Source of the DNA: Clostridium gelidum
GTDB lineage: Bacteria; Bacillota; Clostridia; Clostridiales; Clostridiaceae
NCBI RefSeq assembly: GCF_019977655.1
Contig: NZ_AP024849.1
Span: 3,319,001-3,383,000, forward strand
Length of the DNA: 64,000 bases
Direction: 5' to 3'
Made by a program: the position numbers and the translations under genes. The notes below the pieces were generated by a model that was not told where the DNA came from, did no database searches, and worked only from the letters and a program-made list of their open reading frames with translations. Shown here piece by piece: positions 27,402 through 35,539 of the stretch (position 1 is the stretch's first letter; each line of letters begins with the position of its first letter).

Positions 27402-27872
27402 ATTAATATATTCAATGCATAAATTATGAAAAACTATTACGTTTAAAATACCCCGTATCGTCTACATATGTCACAAGTTTAAACCTAGGACTTCAACATT
27501 ACAGGGTATTTTATATTAGGAGTGTTATCCAATTACATGTTAAGGGGTATATGTTTATTGTTTTTTCACACTCACACTCACACTCACTATACTATTCGTT
27601 ATTAAATCTGATTTTCTGACATTAAAATATAAATTTAATATAATTATTCCTCTTTGCTCTTATACAAAAAGCTAACAAAACATTTATATACTCTTGATAT
27701 TTGTTCTGCTAGCTTTATAAAATGGGTATTGAGGATTTATGAGTGGTTACAGGTTAATAACCTTGTCCAACACATATTCTATAATATGCTTTGTTGAATT
27801 GTTAACACCTTATATTATAAAGCAGTTTAAATCCGTTTTTTGCAGTAATTTTCAGATAGTTTTTGGATACCC
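27402..27872. other. 471-bp gene-free stretch between Spo0E-like and late-regulator genes
   Basis: No convincing coding region. It holds a 12-bp inverted repeat with one mismatch (27445-27457 and 27501-27512, AAAATACCC arms, 43-base spacing). A CACACT simple repeat lies near 27567-27592. A dyad AGGTTAATAACCT at 27751-27763 could be an operator. This gap precedes the probable late-switch region, so regulatory content is plausible. Confidence 0.5.
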
Positions 27873-28298
27873 TTAGACAATATCATCTTCCAGTATATCT
27901 GTCATTGTCTTTAAACCATCTGAAATATATTTTTCTATTGTCTTTTTAGCTCTATTCATTATATAACATGCACTTTCAATTCTTCGTTCCTCAATGAATC
28001 TTAATTCTATGGCTTGTCTCTCCCATTCCCTTAAAGCTTCTAAAGCATTTTCTATGTGGTCACATTCTCTTTGATTATTCATAATCATTTTTTCTAAAAT
28101 TGCCTTTTTCTCCACAAGCTCTACCGCTTGGTTTTCTGCTACACTACTAATTTTATAAGTCTTTCCTGTAGCTTCTCCTTGTGGAGCTTCTGTAATCCCA
28201 ATACCTTCTTCAAGTTCCTTTATCTTAAGTTCATATTCATTCTTCTTAGCTAATATCTTTTTATAGTTTCTTAATCTTTGTTTTATATCTTCATGCAT
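27873..28298 (-). CDS. ArpU/RinA-like phage late transcription regulator
   Basis: 141 residues. A coiled-coil N-terminal half is followed by a sigma-70 region-4-like helix-turn-helix (WERQAIELRFIEERRIESACYIMNRAKKTIEKYISDGL). This layout is typical of ArpU/RinA or DUF1492-type regulators that switch on late genes. The AAGGAGGGG ribosome site is strong. Its place just before the terminase operon supports the role. Confidence 0.75.
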   Translation of the reverse strand: MHEDIKQRLRNYKKILAKKNEYELKIKELEEGIGITEAPQGEATGKTYKISSVAENQAVELVEKKAILEKMIMNNQRECDHIENALEALREWERQAIELRFIEERRIESACYIMNRAKKTIEKYISDGLKTMTDILEDDIV

Positions 28299-28364
28299 TG
28301 CTTTCGCCCCTCCTTAAATATATTGATAATCCTTTTAAAATAAAATATAATGAATATGGTTGTA

Positions 28365-28388
28365 GGGGAGCGAAAGCTCTCTTTTTTA
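28365..28388 (+). terminator. GAAA-tetraloop terminator on the opposite strand
   Basis: GGGGAGC-GAAA-GCTCTCT followed by six T reads as a plus-strand terminator although all nearby genes are on the minus strand. It may stop antisense transcripts. Confidence 0.6.
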
Positions 28389-28479
28389 ATTTATTTTTTT
28401 AATTTAATATCTTTTTTCATTCAAATCATCCTTAGCTCTTCCAAAAACCATTCTGCTGCTTGTATAAAATTAATAGTTT

Positions 28480-28647
28480 CTACATCAAACCTTTTTCATG
28501 AGCTTTCTTATATATTTCTGACTCTGAATTCATATCCATAAGATAAGTCATTCTAGCCTTAAGTTTTTGTGGAGAGATCTCCTTATTCTCTTTAATTAAT
28601 TCATCAAGTGCCATTACTGCATATGACATAGCTTCATAATTATCCAT
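28480..28647 (-). CDS. Small phage protein, unknown
   Basis: 55 residues from ATG 28647 (MDNYEAMSYAVMALDELIKENK), with GAAGG about 10 bases upstream; a longer upstream reading is unlikely because it runs into a palindromic repeat. Helical, with a conserved-looking SPQKLKARMTYLMDMNSESE. Function unknown. Confidence 0.5.
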   Translation of the reverse strand: MDNYEAMSYAVMALDELIKENKEISPQKLKARMTYLMDMNSESEIYKKAHEKGLM

Positions 28648-28708
28648 ATATTCTAGCCTTCTTTCTTCATAATTTCTTAGTATTGTGTAGTATTTTAAGC
28701 ATAAAAAA

Positions 28709-28742
28709 TACCGCAAATTCATTTTATTGAATAATGCGGCAT
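28709..28742. repeat. Palindromic repeat copy (CCGCA variant)
   Basis: Imperfect palindrome TACCGCAAATTCA...TGAATAATGCGG, a variant of the dispersed ~31-bp palindrome family. It lies just downstream of the membrane protein gene at 28780-29559. Confidence 0.75.
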
Positions 28743-28779
28743 CAATTATTTCATCCTGAATATTAATATTTTATTTCAC

Positions 28780-29559
28780 TTAAATGATTTCTGATTGTCT
28801 ATCAGTATTGGAAATTTCTTTTACCTCAAATTTAATTTTTTTATACTCACTTTTAAATAAATTTACGAAACGATCAATTACTATCATTGTAAAAACTGCT
28901 TCTATAACAATTGGTTTTATTTGTAACCATAAAGAATAATTTAAAATTTTCATTCCAGATATTTTTTCTAATGAATTCAGAACAGTCATAAAAATTGAGA
29001 TAAAATACATCCATAACTTGGGTCTTAGTAATATAACAGCTTTCTTGTATATAATTATACTTTTGTTAACATCATCTATCAGCTCAGACATTTTAATTAA
29101 TGTTATCCTAAAAATTTTAAGTGTACAAGATTGTATCATTAATACAACTTTTTCTGGATAATATGCTATACACATCAAAAAAACAGTTAAACTTAAATAG
29201 TTACATGCATTTTCACCTAAATTTATTTTTTCGCTAACAGCATATATAACTATATGGATAATTCCATATATAAGTTCTATAGAAATTATGCAACCCGATA
29301 AAGTTATTAATATTGTTGATAACCCTTGAAATTTACTGTATATTTTAATGTCATTCAGAGATTTCAATATTTTAAATAATGCATATGCTTTTCCATGATA
29401 TTTTAAATATTTTTTATTTTCTAATACTTTATAAATTTTTTGAGCTATTAGTAAGTTCAATTTTATCTCGCACATACGCAAAATGAAAAATGCTGTATTA
29501 ATAATTAATAATAATGTTATTAACATCATTATTGGATCTGATAAAAACCACTGAATCAT
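28780..29559 (-). CDS. Multi-pass membrane protein, unknown moron
   Basis: 259 residues from ATG 29559 (MIQWFLSDPIMM) after GGGGGGGAT. Four or more hydrophobic segments are visible (residues ~8-27, ~85-115, ~125-150, ~185-230). I recognise no family. It sits between the methyltransferase and the late regulator, bounded by inverted copies of the CCGCA palindrome (28709-28742 and 29612-29630), so it looks like a separately acquired cassette. Superinfection exclusion is possible but not shown. Confidence 0.55.
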   Translation of the reverse strand: MIQWFLSDPIMMLITLLLIINTAFFILRMCEIKLNLLIAQKIYKVLENKKYLKYHGKAYALFKILKSLNDIKIYSKFQGLSTILITLSGCIISIELIYGIIHIVIYAVSEKINLGENACNYLSLTVFLMCIAYYPEKVVLMIQSCTLKIFRITLIKMSELIDDVNKSIIIYKKAVILLRPKLWMYFISIFMTVLNSLEKISGMKILNYSLWLQIKPIVIEAVFTMIVIDRFVNLFKSEYKKIKFEVKEISNTDRQSEII

Positions 29560-29611
29560 ATATCCCCCCCTATTTGACAAATAAATCAATTCTATTGTAC
29601 CATAATTTTTC

Positions 29612-29630
29612 TACCGCATTATTCAATTTT
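29612..29630. repeat. Palindromic repeat half-copy, inverted
   Basis: TACCGCATTATTCAATTTT is the inverse complement of the right arm of the copy at 28709-28742. The two flank the membrane protein gene. Confidence 0.65.
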
Positions 29631-29659
29631 CAAAGAACATTATTTTATTTTTCTAAGTA

Positions 29660-30604
29660 TTACGCACTAAGTAATTGCTTAAATATACTTTCAAAAAACG
29701 GTACTGGAATTGAATTGCCTGATTGATAATATAATGCACTATTTTTCTTGCCTTCCATTCCTGTATTAGCTTCTAATGCATTGTAGAAATCTTTATCTGA
29801 ATAACCTTGTAACCTCCAACATTCCAGTTCCGTTAATAGTCTATACTCTCCATTATCTAGTGGTATAATTCCACTATTAGGGCATCTGTCTTGCTTAGTT
29901 GTAATGCATTCTACATATTGATCTATAATTGTTAATATTCCTGTAAAAGTATTACTATCTGTCTTCATAATTCTACTTTTCATACTTGGAGATTTAATAG
30001 TATATCTATCATCTACCTCGCTGTTAGGTTGTAGGAATTCTTTTATATTTCTCATTGGTTTTCTTTCTAATGTCCCAAAATTAAAGAATGTTCCGTCTAA
30101 GCAGCTTATAGTAAAAACTCTATTTCTATTTTGTGGTAATCCAAAATCTTTTGCATTTAATACCTCAAAGTTATTTGTATATCCCATCTTTTGCATTTCC
30201 TCCAGGTACTTATTAAAGTTTTTTATCATATGCTTTGATAGAACATTTTTAACATTTTCCCAAATGACCACTTTAGGCTTCCATATACCCATCTGCTTAA
30301 TTATATTTATTGTTTCCCACATAAGGCTTGAACGTGTTTCACTTCCTTCATCTGCTCCTTTTTGTTTTCCGGCAACGCTGAAATCTTGGCATGGGCTTCC
30401 ATGTATAAGGATGTCCGGCTTAAGATTATAACCTCTTACATCTTGTGTTTTATGTTTTAACTCATTCTTAAACATTGCATTATAGCTTCTTACTGCCTTT
30501 TCATCTATTTCAACATAATCTATTGCCTTAACATCTATTCCAAGGTTCCTAAGAGCAATTCGTGGACTTCCTATGCCTCCAAAAAGTTCTAGTATCTGTA
30601 ACAT
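29660..30604 (-). CDS. DNA (cytosine-5) methyltransferase, orphan
   Basis: 314 residues. C5-MTase motifs are clear: motif I ILELFGGIGSPR near the start, catalytic motif IV GSPCQDFSVAG (~70-80), motif VI WENVKNVL, motif VIII QNRNRVFTI, and a C-terminal QSGNSIPVP (motif X). The target-recognition region is short. No matching restriction enzyme adjoins it, so it may protect phage DNA from host or type IV restriction. RBS GTGAGGTG. Confidence 0.93.
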   Translation of the reverse strand: MLQILELFGGIGSPRIALRNLGIDVKAIDYVEIDEKAVRSYNAMFKNELKHKTQDVRGYNLKPDILIHGSPCQDFSVAGKQKGADEGSETRSSLMWETINIIKQMGIWKPKVVIWENVKNVLSKHMIKNFNKYLEEMQKMGYTNNFEVLNAKDFGLPQNRNRVFTISCLDGTFFNFGTLERKPMRNIKEFLQPNSEVDDRYTIKSPSMKSRIMKTDSNTFTGILTIIDQYVECITTKQDRCPNSGIIPLDNGEYRLLTELECWRLQGYSDKDFYNALEANTGMEGKKNSALYYQSGNSIPVPFFESIFKQLLSA

Positions 30605-30750
30605 TCTTTCACCTCACTTTACTACGTCAAATCTACACATTCTCCACTACTTATCCCTTATACACCTGAGTATTTATTCCCATTTAAACCCGCAGTTTCA
30701 ACCTTAACAATTTGTAATCTCTGTTCGTTAATCCTGCAATATTTTAGTTT

Positions 30751-30963
30751 TTAATACCACTCAACTTCATTTCTTATTCTGTAAACTCTTATCCAACTTC
30801 TATTCTTAAATGAAACTTTAATAGCTGTATTCCTGTCTGAATCTTTAGGAAGTTCTATATTTTCATCAAGTGGTTCATATCCAACAATTGTTTTTCCGTA
30901 TTCATTACTTGATAATGCATAGTATTCTTGGAAGATCTTATGCATCTCTAATCCAATACCCAT
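30751..30963 (-). CDS. Small phage protein, unknown
   Basis: 70 residues (MGIGLEMHKIFQEYYALSSNEYGK). Alpha/beta pattern ending in KNRSWIRVYRIRNEVEWY. No family recognised. It is downstream of the DUF7694-like gene and probably cotranscribed. Confidence 0.4.
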   Translation of the reverse strand: MGIGLEMHKIFQEYYALSSNEYGKTIVGYEPLDENIELPKDSDRNTAIKVSFKNRSWIRVYRIRNEVEWY

Positions 30964-30980
30964 TTAATAATTCTCACTTT

Positions 30981-31322
30981 CTAAACTAAAATTTTAGGTG
31001 GAGTAGGTATTTCCTTGCCTATAGGCCTCCATAAATGTAAGCAATAATTAAAATTATTTATATAATCTTCTTTGCTCGGATGCAGCTGCATAACAACTTC
31101 ATCATCTTCAAAAAACATTTCTTTAACTTTATTCATTGTTTCCCAGCTAGGTATTCTATTATTATGGGATACTGATATGTGTTCCCAACCCATTCCATCA
31201 CTTGCTATTATGCATACTGGACTTCCTGATACTCTTAACTTAAATACTCCATTATGTTCATCTCCAATAAAGTTATCTTTAAGTTTGACTCTATATTCAT
31301 TTAAATAGCTCAAATCTTTCAT
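30981..31322 (-). CDS. DUF7694-like phage protein
   Basis: 113 residues. The pattern WEHISVSHNNRIPSWETMNKVKEMFFEDDEVVMQLHPSKEDYIN with a C-terminal CLHLWRP is shared by small proteins of many phages. It overlaps the preceding 46-codon gene by four bases (ATGA). Biochemical function unknown. Confidence 0.65.
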   Translation of the reverse strand: MKDLSYLNEYRVKLKDNFIGDEHNGVFKLRVSGSPVCIIASDGMGWEHISVSHNNRIPSWETMNKVKEMFFEDDEVVMQLHPSKEDYINNFNYCLHLWRPIGKEIPTPPKILV

Positions 31323-31459
31323 CTACTATTACACCTCTTTTTAACCTTTTCTATATTTTCAAAACTGTAACTCTTAGCTTGTCTTTCACCTTCTAATTTA
31401 AGTTTTCTTTTGACCTCTAAATCCTTAACTGTTTTTCCAGCCCATTCTCGCGGTGTCAT
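31319..31459 (-). CDS. Small basic phage protein (46 residues)
   Basis: MTPREWAGKTVKDLEVKRK, very basic, with GGGGTGATATAA upstream. It begins right at the stop of the upstream gene and ends with an ATGA overlap with the next. This tight coupling supports a real gene despite its size. Function unknown. Confidence 0.6.
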   Translation of the reverse strand: MTPREWAGKTVKDLEVKRKLKLEGERQAKSYSFENIEKVKKRCNSR

Positions 31460-32236
31460 TTATATCACCCCTATTTTTCTAACTTTCTTATAATAAAATG
31501 CTGTATGTTTATTGTCCCAAACTACATTCACAGTTTCACCCTTGTTATAAATACTAGAAATATTTCCTACCTGGGGACCATCATAATTAAATTCAACCCT
31601 ATCACCAACTTCAAGCTTTACTGCTTCTTCATCCTCATCGGTCTCTGATCCAAAGCTTTTGTTCATGCTTTTTGTGATATTTATATCCATTTCAATGATT
31701 TTATTGGCCAAATCTGTATTTTCTTTAGCCATTTCTGTAACAAAAAGCTCATCTTCGTGATATATAGGTTTTTGTAAATATTCCAGAACCCATCCTCTTG
31801 GATTAATAATAATTAATTTCCCAGGAAATGGAATTATAATATTTGCATCACCTTTACGCTTAATATATTTTTCAACATGCATGTCCTTTAATTTTTTAAG
31901 CTGCAGGTCGTTAACTTCTTTATCTTGATTTACAACTAAGATTTCATCTGCAGGCATTAGCTCCATATCCTTTTTTAACTCCAATTCATTTATACCTGCT
32001 GAATTAAAATATAATGTCTTATCCTCAACTTCTACTAGTAATGCTCCACATACTTGTTTAACTATTCTTGTAGCACTAGCTTTATATAAATTAATAATAT
32101 TGCTGAAGCTTTCTCCCTGATTCTTTGAATTTTTTCTTTTTGGGAATATAACCTCCTTAGGCTTTTCAGCTTCCTTAAGCTCTATATCAAATATGCTCAG
32201 TTGCCCTTGGAGAATGTCACTATGTTGTTTATTCAT
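31460..32236 (-). CDS. Phage replication-region protein, unknown
   Basis: 258 residues. A short N-terminal motif GQLSIFDI resembles a beta-clamp-binding peptide (QLxLF type). The C-terminal ~55 residues form an SH3/KOW-like small barrel (LEVGDRVEFNYDGPQVGNISSIYNKGETVNVVWDNKH). GGAGGAGATT precedes the start. Its position directly after the initiator suggests a role in replication or recombination. I do not recognise the middle. Confidence 0.5.
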   Translation of the reverse strand: MNKQHSDILQGQLSIFDIELKEAEKPKEVIFPKRKNSKNQGESFSNIINLYKASATRIVKQVCGALLVEVEDKTLYFNSAGINELELKKDMELMPADEILVVNQDKEVNDLQLKKLKDMHVEKYIKRKGDANIIIPFPGKLIIINPRGWVLEYLQKPIYHEDELFVTEMAKENTDLANKIIEMDINITKSMNKSFGSETDEDEEAVKLEVGDRVEFNYDGPQVGNISSIYNKGETVNVVWDNKHTAFYYKKVRKIGVI

Positions 32237-32245
32237 AATCTCCTC

Positions 32246-33175
32246 CTAGCCATCTAAAGTTTTAGCATCAATCTGTTTTCCAGTTATTATTTGCAACTTA
32301 GGAGCATATTTTTTAATTACCCCCATTTGCAAATCAGTAGCTGCAGTTATTATCAACAAATCGTCTTTAGATTCAATCTTTGTATTTGCAAACCAAGTTT
32401 TATATGTCACCTCACTAAAACTTTTAAATATTAATTCATGAATTGGGGAAGGAAAAGAAAGAGGAGATGATGGGACTTGTTCCCCCTTTGGTTCTATCTC
32501 TATCTCTAGCTCTTTATCTCTATCTCTATCTCTATCTCTATCTCTATCTCTATCTCTGGTGGACGTTTGTCCGGACATTTGTCCTTTGTCAATATCTAAC
32601 TCCGCATTTTTACAAGGTTCTTGATTTTCTTCGGGACATTTGTCCGGACTTTTGTCCCATTTTTGATCATCAATTCTTACTATTTCACTATTATTTATTT
32701 GGGACATTTGTCCGGACATTTGTATATTATCTTGGGACATTTGTCCCTTAATTTGTTTCTGTTGTTGGGACATTTGTCCTCCATTTAATAGATTTTTTTC
32801 TTCTTCAATTTTCTTTCTATAATTTCTTTTCCTATCCCCTTCTGAACTACTTTGACCTATCAAGTTTTGTATTTCTGTTAAATATATTGCGCCATTATCT
32901 AACATTTCTATAAGATTAAATTCCTTGAAAGTATTTATTGCAGTTCTTACAGTATCAATATTATGTCCTAACACTTTCGCTAAGGTTTCCAAAGTATATG
33001 GAATAATATCTGTAACCATAAGCTTTCCCTCACGTTTTAATGCCTTTAAATATAGTTTTAAGAGTATATTTGAATAGAGATATCCATTAGGCAAACTTTC
33101 TATTATTTTTATTTCATCAGATTCAAAAAAATCTTCTTTAAGTTTTAAATAGTAATATTTTTTATTATCACTCAA
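32246..33175 (-). CDS. Phage replication initiator / replisome organiser
   Basis: 309 residues, probably starting at TTG 33175 after GGGAGGTAAGATC. Residues 1-120 match the phage replisome-organiser N-terminal winged-helix family (YYYLKLKEDFFESDEIKIIESLPNG). The C-terminal ~70 residues resemble DnaA domain I (FKSFSEVTYKTWFANTKI). Between them lies a low-complexity linker with GQMS repeats and an (RD)6-7 tract. The DNA of that linker carries eight dyad iterons and a TATCTC array, so the gene probably contains its own origin. It would melt origin DNA and recruit the host helicase loader. Confidence 0.8.
   Translation of the reverse strand: MSDNKKYYYLKLKEDFFESDEIKIIESLPNGYLYSNILLKLYLKALKREGKLMVTDIIPYTLETLAKVLGHNIDTVRTAINTFKEFNLIEMLDNGAIYLTEIQNLIGQSSSEGDRKRNYRKKIEEEKNLLNGGQMSQQQKQIKGQMSQDNIQMSGQMSQINNSEIVRIDDQKWDKSPDKCPEENQEPCKNAELDIDKGQMSGQTSTRDRDRDRDRDRDRDKELEIEIEPKGEQVPSSPLSFPSPIHELIFKSFSEVTYKTWFANTKIESKDDLLIITAATDLQMGVIKKYAPKLQIITGKQIDAKTLDG
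32515..32556. repeat. (TATCTC)7 hexanucleotide array inside the initiator gene
   Basis: Seven perfect units encode an Arg-Asp run. Because the unit is six bases, copy-number change keeps the frame and only alters linker length. Confidence 0.9.
32561..32779. repeat. Eight 12-bp dyad iterons: probable phage replication origin
   Basis: Copies of GGACATTTGTCC or near matches start at 32561, 32573, 32634, 32646, 32702, 32714, 32735 and 32768. The first six form three back-to-back pairs. Each is a GGACA/TGTCC dyad. Iterons within an initiator gene are the layout of lambdoid and many Gram-positive phage origins. The copy at 32714 is incomplete. Confidence 0.75.
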
Positions 33176-33180
33176 AGATC

Positions 33181-33897
33181 TTACCTCCCAACTATTAATC
33201 CTGGTTCTGCTACATATGTTTTAATTCCTGTAAGTGTCTCTATTTCTTGTTGAAACCTTTCAGGCTCTCCATTATCATTGCTTATATGAATTAGTGTTAT
33301 ATCCTTTGTATTACCTAATTCCCACGATTTTAGCGTTTCTATTAAGTTTTCTAAACTCATATGTGATTTTATAAGTCTTATTGCTCTACTCACTGGCAAT
33401 GTTTGAAGCACACCTTCGAAGTAATTACATTCTATTAAGATGTGGTCTACATTTTTGAATGTTATATTTAATAAACTATACGTATCTGTTGCAAATACTA
33501 TCTTTCCTATTGTGGGATGATATATTAAAAATCCTAATGGCTCATTTACATCATGCTGAACATTAAATGGAATTATTGTAAATCCAGCTATATTCTTAGG
33601 TACCTTATGCCTTAAATAATTGAATCTATAACTATATCTCTCATCTAGAAACTCCATTCCTTTAGCTGTTCCTTGACTCATATAAACATCAATACCTGCT
33701 GCTAATATATTATTTATAGATTTACAATGATCTTTATGTTCATGGGTAACTAAACACCCTTTTACCTTACTTAAATCAAAATCCAATCCTTGCTTAATGT
33801 CTTTGATGTTTATTCCACACTCAAGCAAGAGAATGTCATCCCCTGCTTGGATAATATAACAATTGCCTGTGCTTCCTGATGCTAATACCTTAATCAT
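33181..33897 (-). CDS. MBL-fold (YycJ-like) nuclease of the recombination module
   Basis: 238 residues. The metallo-beta-lactamase signature THEHKDHC (~50-57) and further His/Asp residues (FATDT, LIHISND) are present, in the VLASGSTGNCYII type of YycJ exonuclease-like proteins. It overlaps recT by one base. In phages lacking a RecE/lambda-Exo protein an MBL nuclease next to RecT probably supplies the 5'-3' resection. That pairing is inference from neighbourhood. Confidence 0.75.
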   Translation of the reverse strand: MIKVLASGSTGNCYIIQAGDDILLLECGINIKDIKQGLDFDLSKVKGCLVTHEHKDHCKSINNILAAGIDVYMSQGTAKGMEFLDERYSYRFNYLRHKVPKNIAGFTIIPFNVQHDVNEPLGFLIYHPTIGKIVFATDTYSLLNITFKNVDHILIECNYFEGVLQTLPVSRAIRLIKSHMSLENLIETLKSWELGNTKDITLIHISNDNGEPERFQQEIETLTGIKTYVAEPGLIVGR

Positions 33898-34808
33898 TAG
33901 AATTCACACATTAACTGCTGTTCAGCTTTTTCTGATTTAGGATTTTCTTGAATTGGATTCTTAATGGTATTTTCATTAATTTGTTTTATTGGTTCAATAT
34001 CAACATCTATGATTTCTTGATTCGCATTAGCTTTGATTTCTTCATGTACCTGGTCTTTTACATTTTCAATAATATCTGCCTCATCATAATCTTCATCAGT
34101 ATTATTTAAGCTATCTAGTAATAAATCACTATCATCTGATGTATTGTAGAATCTCTTGCAAGCTCTATTTATTACGCTTTTCTTGGCCATTTCTTCTGCG
34201 AAGTCAGTATGTGTACTTGATTTTCCACTTTTATATGCTGGCCCCATTGCCCATGATTTTTTTATTTGTTCCATTGTCATCATTTCTGTATGCAAAATCT
34301 TATTATCATCACCTATTATTAATGCAAATGCTCCTTTTATCTTATTTGAATTTATATTTTCAAATTTGGGTTGGTAGTTAAATTCAATCGTATAAGTCTC
34401 ATTATTAAATATTGTTTCAAAGATATCTCCTTCGTATAATATAAAAGCTTTTACATCTTTTATTCCGTTAATCCTTTTAGTCGCTACTATACTTCCCATA
34501 TAACTTTTCATAAGGGTTAACTTACTACCATGTACTATGAAATAGCATTGCCTTTTTGATGGGCTTAATCCTTGCAATACCATATTATATAGAGCTTCAA
34601 CTGTTGAATTTTTTGTGCAAACATCCAAGGCTGGTTTCTTTTCTTTATCTACAACCTCCTGGAGCATTAACCATGCTGAATTAATTGCATTCTCCGCCGA
34701 GTAATTTTTAGGTAGTTTAATACCATTATTCTTTTCAAGTCCTGCTATTTTAGCCATCACATTATTAAATGCATCTTCTTTACTTAACGTTAATCCGGTT
34801 TCAGCCAT
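33897..34808 (-). CDS. recT: RecT single-strand annealing protein
   Basis: 303 residues. RecT family features: VVDKEKKPALDVCTKNSTVEALYNMVLQGLSPSKRQCYFI, the GDIFETIFNNETYTIEFNYQPKF region, and KSWAMGPAYKSGKSSTHTDFAEEMAKKSVINRACKRF. The acidic C-terminal tail probably binds SSB. It anneals complementary strands during phage recombination. RBS AAGGAGGAAAAAT. Confidence 0.93.
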   Translation of the reverse strand: MAETGLTLSKEDAFNNVMAKIAGLEKNNGIKLPKNYSAENAINSAWLMLQEVVDKEKKPALDVCTKNSTVEALYNMVLQGLSPSKRQCYFIVHGSKLTLMKSYMGSIVATKRINGIKDVKAFILYEGDIFETIFNNETYTIEFNYQPKFENINSNKIKGAFALIIGDDNKILHTEMMTMEQIKKSWAMGPAYKSGKSSTHTDFAEEMAKKSVINRACKRFYNTSDDSDLLLDSLNNTDEDYDEADIIENVKDQVHEEIKANANQEIIDVDIEPIKQINENTIKNPIQENPKSEKAEQQLMCEF

Positions 34809-35225
34809 TTATTTTTCCTCCTTAATATAAAATCTTGCTTCCTTTAGTACTTTATTAATATCTGCAGACCCAATGTTATAGCCTAATGCATACATAACAT
34901 CATCCATACATACTTCTTGAAGTCCCCATTTGGGCTTTACTAGTTCATGTACAACTGTTACCTTTACTTTTGGATCCTCTGAGAAACTTCTATAAAATTC
35001 TTTAAAACTATTTTCATTTATCTTATTTTCTTCGCTTATTTTTGAAGTTTCTTCTATAACCCTTGAGTCCACAAACAAATCAACTATTTCATCTACTAGA
35101 ATCTTATATATTTCAGTAGCTTTTTCTTCATGCTCTTTACGCTGCTCTGGTGTACCAAAGCATTTAGATTTCTCAGAACTGAAATCAGATAAATAATTTA
35201 ATATTTCTAATAACCTATCATTCAT
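34809..35225 (-). CDS. Phage early protein, unknown
   Basis: 138 residues, acidic and helical (LEILNYLSDFSSEKSKCFGTPEQRKEHEEKATEIYKILVDEIV). GGAGGGGAAATAG upstream. Located between the HTH gene and recT, so likely part of the recombination operon. No family recognised. Confidence 0.45.
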   Translation of the reverse strand: MNDRLLEILNYLSDFSSEKSKCFGTPEQRKEHEEKATEIYKILVDEIVDLFVDSRVIEETSKISEENKINENSFKEFYRSFSEDPKVKVTVVHELVKPKWGLQEVCMDDVMYALGYNIGSADINKVLKEARFYIKEEK

Positions 35226-35227
35226 TA

Positions 35228-35539
35228 CTATTTCCCCTCCATGTTTAATAAAGAATTTATGATTCTGTTAATATCAGTTCCAACTATTCCTTGTTTATCT
35301 ATCAACTCTTTGAGTTTTTGAAGCAATTCCTGACGTTTAAAATAATTATCATCTGTTAATGCTACAATCGGAACACCAATGGCATTTGCAATTGTATTAA
35401 TAGCTTTTGTATTTGGTTCTCTCCTACTACTTTCATAATTTTGGATTGTCCTAACATCAACATTAATTTTTTCAGCAAGTTCTTTTTGAGTAATATCCTT
35501 TAACTTTCTAATCTCTTTTATATTTTTTGATATATTCAT
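35228..35539 (-). CDS. XRE-family helix-turn-helix regulator
   Basis: 103 residues from ATG 35539 (TGATG overlap with the upstream gene, AGGAGGTTGC upstream). Residues 1-60 are a classic XRE HTH (IRKLKDITQKELAEKINVDVRTIQNYESSRREPN). The helical tail may dimerise. Embedded in the early operon, it could tune recombination gene expression. Confidence 0.8.
   Translation of the reverse strand: MNISKNIKEIRKLKDITQKELAEKINVDVRTIQNYESSRREPNTKAINTIANAIGVPIVALTDDNYFKRQELLQKLKELIDKQGIVGTDINRIINSLLNMEGK

Noticed and set aside
27560..27595. CRISPR-like array at CACACTCACACTCACACT
   Set aside because: A simple short repeat with no spacers and no cas genes.
32443..32751. Plus-strand reading frame rich in LYLYLY over the initiator gene
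   Set aside because: It is the reverse reading of the TATCTC array and iterons; no ribosome site and no family.
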